Shown here in pieces: positions 51,197-59,859 of a stretch of DNA of 64,000 nucleotides. The stretch lies in NCBI RefSeq assembly GCF_016765585.1, contig NZ_JAESWC010000018.1, positions 558,001-622,000 of the forward strand. The letters run 5' to 3'. Below the pieces are notes generated by a model. The model was not told the origin of the DNA and searched no databases. It saw nothing but the letters and a program-made list of their open reading frames with translations. Each line of letters begins with the position of its first letter. Position 1 is the stretch's first letter. Source of the DNA: Clostridium rhizosphaerae. GTDB lineage: Bacteria > Bacillota > Clostridia > Clostridiales > Clostridiaceae. Made by a program: the position numbers and the translations under genes.

Positions 51197-52297
51197 TTAC
51201 ATAACTCTTCTAGCAATAATATAATCTGCTCTATTATATGAAGAAATTTTTATAACATCACCTGTTCTTGGTGAATGTATATACATGCCGTTTCCTATAT
51301 ATATTCCCATGTGAGTTGGACTTCCTCCTCTTCCGTAGAAAACTAAATCTCCTGGTTGAAGTTCATCTCTTGAAACAGAATAACCATTTTTTATTTGATC
51401 ATAAGTAGTTCTTCCTAGAGAAATCCCAAAGTGCCTGTACACATATTGAGTGAACCCTGAACAGTCAAAACCTGATGGTGATGTTCCGCCCCACAAATAT
51501 GGCGTTCCTAGGAAATTAGAAGCATAAGCTACTACTGCATTGCTGGATGCCGGCACGGCTCCTCTAGAAGGAGTATATTTGGGAGTAGCTTGCCTTATAG
51601 CTTCAATTTGTTTTAAAGTTTCATTTAATTGCGCCTGCGATTCATTTACTGCAGATGCATATAAATTTTCTTGTTTTTTTGCTTCGTCAATTAATTTACT
51701 TTGTTGATCTTTGCTTGCTTTTAGTTTGTCCATCTTTTTAACATTTTCATCATTTAGTGCTAACAATTTAGTATTCTGATCATTTAAACTTTTTTTCTTA
51801 TTATTTAATTCTTCCTGCTTTGATCTAATATTTGAAGTTATTTTTTCATCTAATTCCACAATGCTTCTTAAGGTTTCCACTCTTGAAAGAAAATCATTAA
51901 AACCTTTTGACTCAAGTATTATGTTTAGATATCCATCAATACCATTTATGTAAATTGCACGTATTCTCTTATTAAATAAGTCTTGTTCTGCCTTTATATC
52001 TTGTTCTGATTTTTTCAATTCACTTTCAGAATTTTTTATTTCTTCCTGCGTTTTGTTAATTTGTTTCTTATTCTCTTGAATCTGGTTCATAGTATCTTCA
52101 ATCTGATTGTCCAAATTCTCTATATTCTGTTCTATATCAAATCTTTTATCTTGCGCATTTTTAAGTCTGTTTTTATCCTCTTGAAGTTGCTGTTTCTGAC
52201 TTTTCAGTTGTTCAGATGCTGGTGCTGCTGATACTGGACTACTAATTACCGCCATTAATGTAAAAACTAATACAAAAACTCCTGCTCTCTTTTTCAT
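51197..52297 (-). CDS. Secreted coiled-coil NlpC/P60 peptidoglycan hydrolase
   Basis: 366 aa: signal peptide (VFVLVFTLMAVISSPVSAAPA), a long coiled coil (about 30-240, PcsB/CwlO-like), then an NlpC/P60 domain with catalytic Cys in GFDCSGFTQYV, His in PTHMGIYIGN and a third polar residue in YIHSP. ATG 52297 follows AAGGAG by eight bases. D,L-endopeptidase, probably controlled by cell-wall signals; two period-11 boxes lie upstream. Confidence 0.93.
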   Translation of the reverse strand: MKKRAGVFVLVFTLMAVISSPVSAAPASEQLKSQKQQLQEDKNRLKNAQDKRFDIEQNIENLDNQIEDTMNQIQENKKQINKTQEEIKNSESELKKSEQDIKAEQDLFNKRIRAIYINGIDGYLNIILESKGFNDFLSRVETLRSIVELDEKITSNIRSKQEELNNKKKSLNDQNTKLLALNDENVKKMDKLKASKDQQSKLIDEAKKQENLYASAVNESQAQLNETLKQIEAIRQATPKYTPSRGAVPASSNAVVAYASNFLGTPYLWGGTSPSGFDCSGFTQYVYRHFGISLGRTTYDQIKNGYSVSRDELQPGDLVFYGRGGSPTHMGIYIGNGMYIHSPRTGDVIKISSYNRADYIIARRVM

Positions 52298-52635
52298 CAC
52301 CTTATCTCCTTACAATTTTTTCAAAATAGTTTTAGTTTGATTTATTGCCTCGCTTAGTTGTGGATTATATCAATAAAATATGAAGAACATATGAAGATTG
52401 TCTAGCAATAAATTTTTCTTTCAGTTTGCATCTTCTTCATAATTTCTACACAATTCGATATTATAATACAAATATAGTCAACTAGTCAAATTATCAAACA
52501 TCCCTCATATTGATTAGTTGGTAATTATTATTTATGGGTTAAAACCCAAATTTAAATTTATCCTTATATAAAAAGAAGTCTGTTCCCCTAAACAGACTTC
52601 TTTTGCTGTACTTTTTCAAGTATAAAACTACAATT
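52298..52635. other. Upstream region of the NlpC/P60 gene
   Basis: 338 bp without a gene. Holds the direct repeat TATGAAG at 52379 and 52390 (CTTCATA sense toward NlpC/P60), an oppositely oriented CTTCATA-N4-CTACACA (52435-52452), and the LysR-gene terminator (52571-52604). Confidence 0.6.
52571..52604 (-). terminator. Terminator after LysR regulator
   Basis: Perfect 14-bp stem with arms 52571-52584 and 52591-52604 (AAAAGAAGTCTGTT / AACAGACTTCTTTT), T-rich tail. Confidence 0.9.
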
Positions 52636-53520
52636 TTATGCATTCATATAACAAAATTTAATAAACTCATTGATAAATTTCTCATTGCTCCCCTTAAGAT
52701 AAATAAAGTTGAACTCTCTGTATATTTGCATTCCTTCAATTGGAACTATCTTTATACCACCTTGCTTAAGCTCTCTTTTTATTGTTTCTTTTGAAATTAT
52801 AGTATACCCTAAGTTCTCTTCTACTAGAGATTTTATTGCAGAGATACTTCCAAGTTCCATATATGGATTAAAACTATTTATATCATATCCTAATTCTTTC
52901 AGCATATTTTCAAATATTTCTCTTGTACCAGAACCTTTTTCCCTTATTATCAATTCACCTTTTAATATTTCTTCGATAGAAACCTTATCCTTTTTGGCAA
53001 ATTCATGTTTATCTGAAACAGCAAGTACCATTTCATCGTCTTTAAATTTCTTATAACTAAACTTATTTCTATCAAAATTACCTTCAACTAAAGCTAAATC
53101 AAGTTTTCTATTCAATAATTTACTTATTATTTCCTCAGTATTATTCACTTGAAGAAGCATATCTGTATTAGGATGTTCTCTTTTATATTCTGCTAAAATA
53201 TAAGGTAATACATACCCTCCTACTGTCATTGAAGCTCCAACTTTATATGACTTATGTATGCCGCTTTTATTTCTTATTTCGGTTTCTAAGTTTCTATATA
53301 GAATCTCCAATTCCTTAGCATATTTATATAAAATTAATCCTTCTTCTGTTAAATCAATTTCCTTTCCCGTCTTTTTAATTAAACCTACTCCATAATACTC
53401 TTCTAGATATTTTATATGCTGAGATACAGCTGGCTGAGTTAAATTTAATATTTCTGCTGCCTTGGTAAAGCTCTTAATCCTTGCAACAGTAATAAATGTT
53501 ATTAATCTTACATCAAGCAA
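52636..53520 (-). CDS. LysR-family transcriptional regulator
   Basis: About 294 aa: N-terminal helix-turn-helix (FTKAAEILNLTQPAVSQHIKYLEEYYG), then a LysR substrate domain (VGASMTVGGYVLPYIL, REKGSGTREIFEN as in CysL/CbbR-type regulators of sulfur and carbon). Start TTG 53520 (LDVRLITFIT) with CAGGAG eight bases upstream; an upstream TTG is less likely. Target unknown; the GSGTR motif is common in LysRs that sense anions. Confidence 0.9.
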   Translation of the reverse strand: MLDVRLITFITVARIKSFTKAAEILNLTQPAVSQHIKYLEEYYGVGLIKKTGKEIDLTEEGLILYKYAKELEILYRNLETEIRNKSGIHKSYKVGASMTVGGYVLPYILAEYKREHPNTDMLLQVNNTEEIISKLLNRKLDLALVEGNFDRNKFSYKKFKDDEMVLAVSDKHEFAKKDKVSIEEILKGELIIREKGSGTREIFENMLKELGYDINSFNPYMELGSISAIKSLVEENLGYTIISKETIKRELKQGGIKIVPIEGMQIYREFNFIYLKGSNEKFINEFIKFCYMNA

Positions 53521-53591
53521 AATATCAACTCCTGAAATACAACTTTTCAAGTATTATATTATCATAATAATAATGCTAAATCAGCAAAAAA

Positions 53592-53621
53592 CCGCAGACT
53601 AAAACTTTCTTAGTTCTGCGG
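53592..53621 (-). terminator. Terminator after AhpD-like gene
   Basis: CCGCAGACTAA (53592-53602) pairs with TTAGTTCTGCGG (53610-53621, one bulge); minus-strand tail is TTTTTTG. Confidence 0.85.
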
Positions 53622-53644
53622 CTCTTTATTAGAAATGCTATAAA

Positions 53645-54022
53645 TTAATGTGGTTTTATTATTGTTCCGTTATTAAAATGATTCATTGAACCTACAAGAT
53701 CAATTACAGATATTATCTCAACTATCTGCTTGTCAGTAAAACCAGCGTCTTTTAACTGCTTAGTATACATAGTTATGCACATCTCACAGTTATTCATTAC
53801 AGACACTGAAAAAGCTATTGCAAGTTTTGTTTTCTTATCGATTTCTTCAGATTCCATTACAGTTTTCATCTTTTCTAATACTATTTTCATATACTCAGGA
53901 TGATTAGCCATTGCCTGAAAAGTTAACGGTATTTCTTCTCCAAACATGTGCTTGATTTGTTCAAACATAGATTTTACTTCGCCTTCAGCTTCTTTTTCAG
54001 TAATCATTTTTATTGTTGCCAT
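53645..54022 (-). CDS. AhpD / carboxymuconolactone decarboxylase-family protein
   Basis: 125 aa, all-helical, with the CxxC of the peroxidase-linked subgroup (NNCEMCITMYTKQL, Cys79 and Cys82) and a downstream acidic/His position. Alkylhydroperoxidase-like thiol reductase activity is plausible. ATG 54022 (MATIKMIT) is behind AGGAGG; the upstream TTG is rejected. Confidence 0.88.
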   Translation of the reverse strand: MATIKMITEKEAEGEVKSMFEQIKHMFGEEIPLTFQAMANHPEYMKIVLEKMKTVMESEEIDKKTKLAIAFSVSVMNNCEMCITMYTKQLKDAGFTDKQIVEIISVIDLVGSMNHFNNGTIIKPH

Positions 54023-54116
54023 AAAAATCCTCCTAGACGTCAAAATTTAATTTGAATTATTAAGCTAACTATAGCTTGCTTAAGTTTAAGAATTATATCC
54101 TCTAATAGTTTTCGCA

Positions 54117-54150
54117 AAATAAAAACAAGCACTAAATTGATGCTTGTTTT
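54117..54150 (-). terminator. Terminator after membrane cytochrome b-like gene
   Basis: Arms AAAACAAGCA / TGCTTGTTTT (54122-54131, 54141-54150) with T run on the minus strand. Confidence 0.85.
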
Positions 54151-54176
54151 TAAATTTCAATTTATTAATTATGTTA

Positions 54177-54707
54177 TTATGTCAGAAGGTGAATAATCAT
54201 AGTTAATATAAAAATTATCCCTGTAATCATGTGAAACTTTACACCTATTTTTTTATACCTAAAGATTCCTGATAAAATTTGAACTGCTAAAACTCCTAAA
54301 GCCAAAAGTCCAGATATATAACGCAGGTTAAAAAATAATCCTCTTGATATCATAATATATGCATGAAGCAGTATTATGCCAAAAGCTATAATAGATATTG
54401 GAACATGCCATTCTCTCGTGATTCTGGCTAGAACTAAAAGCTTTTGTTTAATTTCCTTTGAACTTATTCTTTTAACAACTCTTCTTATCACATACATAGA
54501 TATTGAAAAGCCAAACCCATAAGCTGCTATCTCACCTATTGATCCACCCATCTTTCTCAGTGCTCTAGTGCTTATAAAACCTGATTGATTTCCAGTATGT
54601 GTAATAAGATAAATTAAAATTCCTGCGAATAATGCAAATATCCCCAGGGAATAAATCACTCTTATCCTTTCTTTTTTATTGCTAATCAAATGTTTATTAT
54701 TGTTCAT
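54177..54707 (-). CDS. Four-to-five-helix cytochrome b561/ferric-reductase-like membrane protein
   Basis: 176 aa with helices near 20-40, 50-75, 90-115, 120-145 and 150-172. Candidate heme ligands: His in REWHVPISI, His in ILLHAYIM, and two in the last helix region (KFHMITGI, MIIHLLT), spaced as in b-type cytochromes of the ferric reductase-like fold. Starts at ATG 54707 (MNNNKHLI) after AGGAGGG; 27 bp downstream of a cytochrome b5-like lipoprotein gene, probably its redox partner. Confidence 0.75.
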   Translation of the reverse strand: MNNNKHLISNKKERIRVIYSLGIFALFAGILIYLITHTGNQSGFISTRALRKMGGSIGEIAAYGFGFSISMYVIRRVVKRISSKEIKQKLLVLARITREWHVPISIIAFGIILLHAYIMISRGLFFNLRYISGLLALGVLAVQILSGIFRYKKIGVKFHMITGIIFILTMIIHLLT

Positions 54708-54734
54708 TATACCCTCCTTATACAATATTATAAA

Positions 54735-55088
54735 TTATTTAAGTTTTCCAACTATAGTCAAGCCATTAAGGACATCTTTTCCATGTGGAGATTTATTTAT
54801 AGCATCTGACAAGTCATTTCCTGCTGTTACTCCACCTTCATGTTTTCCGTTTCTCCAGCCTTTAGCATGGGTTACATCATAAACTACTCCATCTACTGCG
54901 ACATAAGCCGGATTTCCATTTTGACCATTATATTTCTTCAATTCATCTAATGTAAATTCTTTGTTTGATGAAGCTTCTGTGCTAATATTGCTTTCTGAAA
55001 CTGGCTTATTTTCAACGGCTGTTTTGTTAGAACAACCTCCAAGAATTATTAACGCGCCTAATATACAAGCTATAAAAACTTTTTTCAT
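54735..55088 (-). CDS. Cytochrome b5-like heme-binding lipoprotein
   Basis: 117 aa: lipobox ILGGC (Cys19), Ser/Asn-rich linker, then a cytochrome b5-like domain from FTLDELKKYNGQNGNPAYVAV through VYDVTHAKGW and SPHG. His in EGGV context and in SPHG are candidate ligands. Exposed outside the membrane; would exchange electrons with the membrane b-type protein next door. Upstream period-11 TATGAA boxes at 55179. Confidence 0.88.
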   Translation of the reverse strand: MKKVFIACILGALIILGGCSNKTAVENKPVSESNISTEASSNKEFTLDELKKYNGQNGNPAYVAVDGVVYDVTHAKGWRNGKHEGGVTAGNDLSDAINKSPHGKDVLNGLTIVGKLK

Positions 55089-55178
55089 ATTACCCTCCTA
55101 TAGATAACATTTATCCATTAATATACTTTATCGATAATTTAAGTTTAAATAGCTTATATGTAAATTAGGAGGCAATTT

Positions 55179-55195
55179 TATGAATTTTATATGAA
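55179..55195 (-). promoter_or_regulatory. Period-11 direct repeat box
   Basis: TATGAA at 55179 and 55190, 91 bp upstream of the cytochrome b5-like lipoprotein gene, matching those at 51134 and 52379. Confidence 0.45.
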
Positions 55196-55232
55196 CTAAA
55201 ACAAAGTTATATTTTGTAAACTATTAAAGTAT

Positions 55233-55273
55233 ATAAAAAAAATCGCCTATTATGAAATAATTTCATAGGCGAT
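55233..55273 (-). terminator. Terminator after trxB
   Basis: Arms 55242-55258 and 55260-55273 (ATCGCCTA...TAGGCGAT) with a minus-strand run of eight T. Confidence 0.88.
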
Positions 55274-55279
55274 CTTTTA

Positions 55280-56215
55280 TTATATTCTCTTTTCTGCGAT
55301 ATATTTTTCTGCCGTTAAGGCTGCTATCGTACCATCGGCCACAGCAGTTGTTATTTGTCTAAATTGCTTTTCTCGAACATCTCCTGCAGCAAATACTCCT
55401 TTTATATTTGTCTTCATGTTTTCATCTGTAATAACATATGCCTGTGGTGTAAGTTTTATAAAATCCTTGAATTTTTCTGTTTTAGGCTCAGTTCCAATAT
55501 ATCCAAATACTGCGCTGAGTTCTATCTGTTTTTCCTCTGATGTTTTTGTATTTTTTATAAAGGCTTTATTTACAAATTGATCACCATCAACATTTATTAA
55601 ATCCCAGTTATACATAACTTCAATTTTAGGATGATTTAAAACCTCATCAATAGTTGCTTTTTCACCTTTAAAATAATCATATCTCCTGATTAATATAACT
55701 TTTGAAGCAAACTTAGTTAAAAACAGTGCTTCTTCTAGAGCTGAATTTCCTCCACCTACAACTCCAACTACACTTCCCTCATACATAGCTCCATCACAGA
55801 CAGCACAATAGTGAACTCCTCTGCTTGAGAACTTTTCTTCATTAGGAACAGGAAGTTTTTTAGGTGTTGCACCTGTTGAAATTATAACAGCTTTAGGCTT
55901 ATATATAAACTTCTTGGTTTCAATAATTTTTTCGTCATCTTTAAGAACAACATTAAGTATTTTACTAAAGCTCTCTATCTTAGCTCCTAATTCCTTCGCT
56001 TGTTCTGACATTACATCTGAAAGTTCCCCGCCAGGTATGGTCTTGAATCCTGGATAATTTTCTATAGTATAGCTATTTCTAACCTGCCCTCCCAAAAGTT
56101 CACTTTCAAGTAGGGTCATGTTCATTTTAGCTCTTGCTGCATATATCGCTGCTGTAAGACCTGCCGGTCCTCCTCCTATAATCAGCAAATCTAATTCTTT
56201 AGTTTCTTTGTCCAT
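55280..56215 (-). CDS. trxB: Thioredoxin reductase
   Basis: 311 aa with both nucleotide motifs: FAD site IIGGGPAGLTAA and the pyridine-nucleotide motif VVGGGNSALEEA, redox pair Cys137-Cys140 (CAVC) and GVFAAGDVREK. The HRRxxxR-equivalent is IRRYDYFKG. Start between ATG 56221 and ATG 56215; the ribosome site GAGGAG is better spaced (9 nt) from 56215. Preceded by the ArsR repressor. Confidence 0.93.
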   Translation of the reverse strand: MDKETKELDLLIIGGGPAGLTAAIYAARAKMNMTLLESELLGGQVRNSYTIENYPGFKTIPGGELSDVMSEQAKELGAKIESFSKILNVVLKDDEKIIETKKFIYKPKAVIISTGATPKKLPVPNEEKFSSRGVHYCAVCDGAMYEGSVVGVVGGGNSALEEALFLTKFASKVILIRRYDYFKGEKATIDEVLNHPKIEVMYNWDLINVDGDQFVNKAFIKNTKTSEEKQIELSAVFGYIGTEPKTEKFKDFIKLTPQAYVITDENMKTNIKGVFAAGDVREKQFRQITTAVADGTIAALTAEKYIAEKRI

Positions 56216-56345
56216 TTTCATACACTCCTCGAGTTTGTAAATATAACTATATGTTTAGCAATATTCCTTTATTTATTAATAAAATTATTGTTTATGAGTT
56301 CTATAACAGCAGCCTTTAAATATAATGATATATTCAATTTATATT

Positions 56346-56627
56346 TTAATTACAGTAATTCGACTTTAAAGCTTCAATAATATTTATTATACGTTTGTCC
56401 TTAATGAAATAAGTAATATTAAGACCACTTTTATTAGAATCTAATATTCTATTCATTTTAAGTACAGCAAGATGCTGAGATAATGCAGGTTGAGTAACAT
56501 GACTTAGTCTTTCATGAAGCTCACCAACAGTCATAGGTTTTTCAATTAAGTGACATACTATTGCCAGTCTATTTTCATTTGAAATCACCTTTAGCAGTTC
56601 TGAGATTTCTTTTAATTTCTCTAACAT
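56346..56627 (-). CDS. ArsR-family repressor with two-cysteine (SqrR/BigR-type) pattern
   Basis: 93 aa winged helix: LKVISNENRLAIVCHLIEKP, recognition helix TQPALSQHLAVLK, and Cys92 next to the C-terminus. Cys25 and Cys92 are 67 apart, close to the 66 of BigR/SqrR, which form an intramolecular polysulfide bridge in response to persulfide. No CxC metal site is present. Divergent from the YeiH gene with several ATAAG/CTTAT half-sites between them. Sensing of persulfide is inferred from the pattern. Confidence 0.85.
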   Translation of the reverse strand: MLEKLKEISELLKVISNENRLAIVCHLIEKPMTVGELHERLSHVTQPALSQHLAVLKMNRILDSNKSGLNITYFIKDKRIINIIEALKSNYCN

Positions 56628-56648
56628 AAATTACCTTCCTTTAACAAT

Positions 56649-56765
56649 ATATAAGAGTTTAATTATGTACTTATACTACTTCTATGTATTTCTTATGTCA
56701 ATAAGAATTCCTTATATCTTGATAAGAATAACTAATTTGTAAATCACCTCGCTTTATACTATTAT
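56649..56765. promoter_or_regulatory. Divergent arsR / yeiH-family promoters with operator half-sites
   Basis: Toward arsR: TTGACA (56696-56701), 17 bp, TAGTAT (56673-56678), with ATATAAG-N14-CTTATAC (56649-56676) covering the start site. Between: CTTAT-N4-ATAAG (56692-56705), ATAAG-N5-CTTAT (56701-56715) and CTTAT-N6-ATAAG (56711-56726). Toward YeiH: TTGTAA (56737-56742), 17 bp, TATTAT (56760-56765). Confidence 0.75.
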
Positions 56766-56797
56766 TAATTTGTACTTTAAAGAAGGAGGTAATTCAA

Positions 56798-57805
56798 ATG
56801 AATTGGATTAAACAAAATTTATCAGGAGTTTTATTTGCTTTTATAATAGCACTCCTAGCAAATTGGCTAGGTTCAATATTCCCAATTATAGGCGGAGCAG
56901 TATTCGGAATAATTATAGGTATTATTATTAATAACTTTATAGGAAAGCCTAAAGCAGTAGAAAAAGGTGTTACCTTTACCTCAAAAAAGATACTTCAATG
57001 GGCCATAATAGTTTTAGGGGCAGGTTTGAGTCTTACACAGGTATGGAAGACTGGCTTAACTTCCTTTTCAGTTATGATATTTACTTTATCAGCTGCATTT
57101 ATAAGTGCTTACGGTTTTGGTAAGCTTTTAGGTATTTCAAGTAATTTAAAAACATTAATCGGTGTAGGTACTGCTATTTGCGGTGGTTCTGCTATTGCTG
57201 CTGTATCACCAATTATAGAAGCTGATGACATGGAAATTGCATACTCTGTTTCTACTATATTTTTATTCAATGTTATTGCTGTATTAATATTCCCGCCTTT
57301 AGGACATCTATTAGGTTTTTCTGATAAAGCTTTTGGACTTTGGGCAGGTACAGCCATTAATGATACTTCTTCGGTTGTAGCAGCAGGTTATGCTTACAGC
57401 AATGCTGCAGGTGCCTATGCAACAATAGTTAAGCTTACTAGAACTACAATGATTATTCCTATATCTTTAGTATTTTCATTTATAACTGCCTATAAAAAGA
57501 AAAAAGAGTCCATGGAAAATTCAAAAGTAAACTACAGTTTTAAAAAAATATTTCCTTGGTTTATTGTTTGGTTTTTAGTGGCATCTCTTTTAAATACACT
57601 AGGCATTTTTAGCGGCAATAGTATTCATTATATCAATATTGTTGGTAAATTCATGATAGTTATGGCTCTTACTGCAATCGGATTAAACTCAGATTTTAAG
57701 AAAATGCTTAAAACAGGAGCAAAACCTATGTTCTTAGGGGTTATTGTATGGTTTACTGTTGCTGTCGTAAGTATTATTGTTCAGCGTATTACTGGACAAA
57801 TTTAG
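56798..57805 (+). CDS. YeiH-family putative sulfate/anion exporter
   Basis: 335 aa, about ten helices (Cons_hypoth698/YeiH). Signatures GAGLSLTQVWKTG, VGVGTAICGGSAIAAVSPII and AINDTSSVVAAG. Family described as putative sulfate exporters; members are often next to ArsR/BigR-type sulfur regulators, as here. SD AAGGAGG. Substrate not established. Confidence 0.9.
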   Translation: MNWIKQNLSGVLFAFIIALLANWLGSIFPIIGGAVFGIIIGIIINNFIGKPKAVEKGVTFTSKKILQWAIIVLGAGLSLTQVWKTGLTSFSVMIFTLSAAFISAYGFGKLLGISSNLKTLIGVGTAICGGSAIAAVSPIIEADDMEIAYSVSTIFLFNVIAVLIFPPLGHLLGFSDKAFGLWAGTAINDTSSVVAAGYAYSNAAGAYATIVKLTRTTMIIPISLVFSFITAYKKKKESMENSKVNYSFKKIFPWFIVWFLVASLLNTLGIFSGNSIHYINIVGKFMIVMALTAIGLNSDFKKMLKTGAKPMFLGVIVWFTVAVVSIIVQRITGQI

Positions 57806-57853
57806 CTATAATTATAATTTAAAATTAAGATCTAAAATAATTTACACCAACAT

Positions 57854-57886
57854 AAAAATGGCAGCTAAAAAATAAGCTGCCATTTT
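57854..57886. terminator. Bidirectional terminator between YeiH and cytochrome b5-like genes
   Basis: AAAAATGGCAGCT (57854-57866) and AGCTGCCATTTTT (57874-57886) are perfectly complementary; A and T runs serve both strands. Confidence 0.92.
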
Positions 57887-57896
57887 TATGTTACCG

Positions 57897-58202
57897 CTAT
57901 CTCCATCTTTCAGTTTTTAATATTCCCACCTTTGGCAATGAACTAAGAATTTGAGTTGAGCTATGACATCCTTTGAACTGCTGTGTTAAATCTTTTCCGG
58001 CAATGAGTCCAAAATGTGATCCTCCTCCCCATGCTGGCTGAACACTTACATCATAAACTATGCCTTCCACTGCCACATAAGCTGGTTTTCCGCCACTGCC
58101 ATCGAAGTTCTTCAGTTCGTCCAGAGTAAGTTGTTTTTGTTCCCTATAATACTTGTCTCCTAACAGTTCTTTGATTGTTTCAATATCAAGATATATAGAC
58201 AT
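57897..58202 (-). CDS. Cytosolic cytochrome b5-like domain protein
   Basis: 101 aa. A 25-residue leader (no signal peptide) precedes LTLDELKNFDGSGGKPAYVAV, then VYDVSVQPAW, GGSHFGL and CHSSTQI. It resembles the 54735 lipoprotein but lacks export signals, and its second candidate His lies in GCHSS rather than SPHG. Role unknown; heme or other small-ligand binding possible. Confidence 0.8.
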   Translation of the reverse strand: MSIYLDIETIKELLGDKYYREQKQLTLDELKNFDGSGGKPAYVAVEGIVYDVSVQPAWGGGSHFGLIAGKDLTQQFKGCHSSTQILSSLPKVGILKTERWR

Positions 58203-58312
58203 GTATACCTCACAATTATTTATATCTATAAAATATATGAATTTTGTATTTATAATATTATGTTATAATTATGCTTATAATATAGACTTTAATGTTATAA
58301 GTGAGGCTGTAT

Positions 58313-58831
58313 ATGAAGAATTTTAAAACTATAAATAAGAATATTACTCTTATTGGAATGCCTGGCTCTGGAAAAACCAGCATAGGCAGAGAAATAGCTA
58401 AAATACTTTCTCTTCCCTTCTATGATATTGATGAGTATATTGAGAACAAAGAAAAAGAAACAGTAAGCACAATCTTTCTAAAAGGAGAAGATTATTTTAG
58501 AAAATTGGAAAGTGAAGCTATAGAAGCTGTGAGTAAAAATTGCCCTTCAATAATTTCAACAGGCGGAGGCTCAGTAAAAGTCTCATCAAATATGGAAGTT
58601 TTAAAAAGAAACTCAGTTATACTTTTTATTAATAGACCGCTTGAAAATATAATAAATGATATAGATATATCCGGAAGACCTCTTTTAGCAGATGGAACTT
58701 CAAGATTATATAAGCTTTATGAAGAAAGATATCATCTATACAAAAAGTACAGTGATATAGAAATTTTAAATGATCAAGATTTTAATATGACTGTTAATAA
58801 AATAATAGAACTGCTTCACATACTACTATGA
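58313..58831 (+). CDS. aroK: Shikimate kinase
   Basis: 172 aa. Walker A GMPGSGKTSIG, DIDEYIENKEKETVS with shikimate-binding Asp, GEDYFRKLE, STGGGSV and SGRPLL lid region. ATG 58313 (MKNFKTINK) with GTGAGG six bases upstream; the GTG at 58301 would start within that site. Overlaps convergent aroD by 16 bp at the 3' ends. Confidence 0.93.
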   Translation: MKNFKTINKNITLIGMPGSGKTSIGREIAKILSLPFYDIDEYIENKEKETVSTIFLKGEDYFRKLESEAIEAVSKNCPSIISTGGGSVKVSSNMEVLKRNSVILFINRPLENIINDIDISGRPLLADGTSRLYKLYEERYHLYKKYSDIEILNDQDFNMTVNKIIELLHILL

Positions 58832-59580
58832 AGCAGTTCTATTATTTCCCGTAGAGTTTCCACTTGAACCTGACCTGGAGCAGAGCTATTATTCGTCGCT
58901 CCAAAAGTAACTGCAGATCCGAAAAGTTCTCCAGATAGTCTGCTTATTACACCTTTTCCAGACATAGATATTGCAATTATTGGAGCATCAATATATTTTT
59001 CTTTTGCAATTCTTGATGCATCTATAAGTGTAATTACGTCTTCTGCAGTGTTTGGCATTACTGCAATTTTAGGAATATCCGCTCCAAGTTTATAAGCTTT
59101 AATCAGTCTGTTAATAATTTCTTCTTTGGATGGCGTTTTATAAAAGTCATGATTTGAAACTATAACAAATATATTATTTTTATGTGCCTCATCAATTAAC
59201 TTCTTAACATCTTTTTCATCATTGAACAGCTCAATATCAACAATATCAATTAACTTTGTTTCAATAACTTCTCTATTTATTTCCATATAGTATTTAGTGT
59301 CAATATCTTTTTTACCGCCCTCTTTAGAGGTTCGCAAAGTAAAAATTAATGGTTTATCACCTAATACTTTACTTATCTCTATTAAAGCTTCTTTAACTTT
59401 ATCTCTTTTCAAAGAATCATTAAAGAAATCAACACGCCATTCTACAATATCTATCCTTTGCTCTTTTAAAAACTCAGCTTCCACAATTAAATCTGATATG
59501 GTTTCACTTACCATTGAAACACAAATCTTAGGCATGCCTTCACCAATTACTGTATTTTTAACATTAACTATCTTACTCAT
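58816..59580 (-). CDS. aroD: Type I 3-dehydroquinate dehydratase
   Basis: About 254 aa TIM barrel. Catalytic His in IVSNHDFYKTP and the Schiff-base Lys in IPKIAVMPNTAED; the DIVEWRVDFF and TLRTSKEGG motifs bind substrate. Chorismate pathway, like aroK. ATG 59580 (MSKIVNVKN) is nine bases after AAGG; ATG 59589 is an alternative. Confidence 0.93.
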   Translation of the reverse strand: MSKIVNVKNTVIGEGMPKICVSMVSETISDLIVEAEFLKEQRIDIVEWRVDFFNDSLKRDKVKEALIEISKVLGDKPLIFTLRTSKEGGKKDIDTKYYMEINREVIETKLIDIVDIELFNDEKDVKKLIDEAHKNNIFVIVSNHDFYKTPSKEEIINRLIKAYKLGADIPKIAVMPNTAEDVITLIDASRIAKEKYIDAPIIAISMSGKGVISRLSGELFGSAVTFGATNNSSAPGQVQVETLREIIELLHSSM

Positions 59581-59663
59581 TTGCTTCATCCTTTATTTAT
59601 TCAAAAGATATGTTATATAGTCTTAGAATATCTTTTGTTTTGATTAAGTTCAAGCATTATTTA

Positions 59664-59747
59664 TTAAGCTGAGTATTTATATTTCTCATACATTTCTCTA
59701 AATAGCTTAAGATGAAGTTCTTCATCAAGAATTATTCTAAACTGGTA
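59664..59747 (-). pseudogene. C-terminal remnant of a rubrerythrin/ferritin-like protein
   Basis: A short minus-strand frame reads YQFRIILDEELHLKLFREMY then EKYKYSA and TAA. DEELHLKLF is a typical last-helix iron-binding motif of ferritin-like proteins in clostridia. No start, and a stop lies 8 codons upstream, so only about 28 codons survive. Assignment is from pattern only. Confidence 0.45.
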
Positions 59748-59784
59748 TATTAATAACAAAATTTATAAAAGCTAATAAAAAAGG

Positions 59785-59813
59785 TTGACACTTAAATTAG
59801 TATATCATAATAT
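59785..59813 (+). promoter_or_regulatory. Promoter of the CoA-disulfide-reductase fusion gene
   Basis: TTGACA (59785-59790), 17 bp, TAATAT (59808-59813). A near-palindrome TATATCATA-ATA-TATGAATATA overlaps the -10 and is similar to sequence near 31750 at ccdA. Confidence 0.8.
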
Positions 59814-59859
59814 ATGAATATAGTAATTTATTTTTGACGAAGATTCAAGGAGGATTTGT

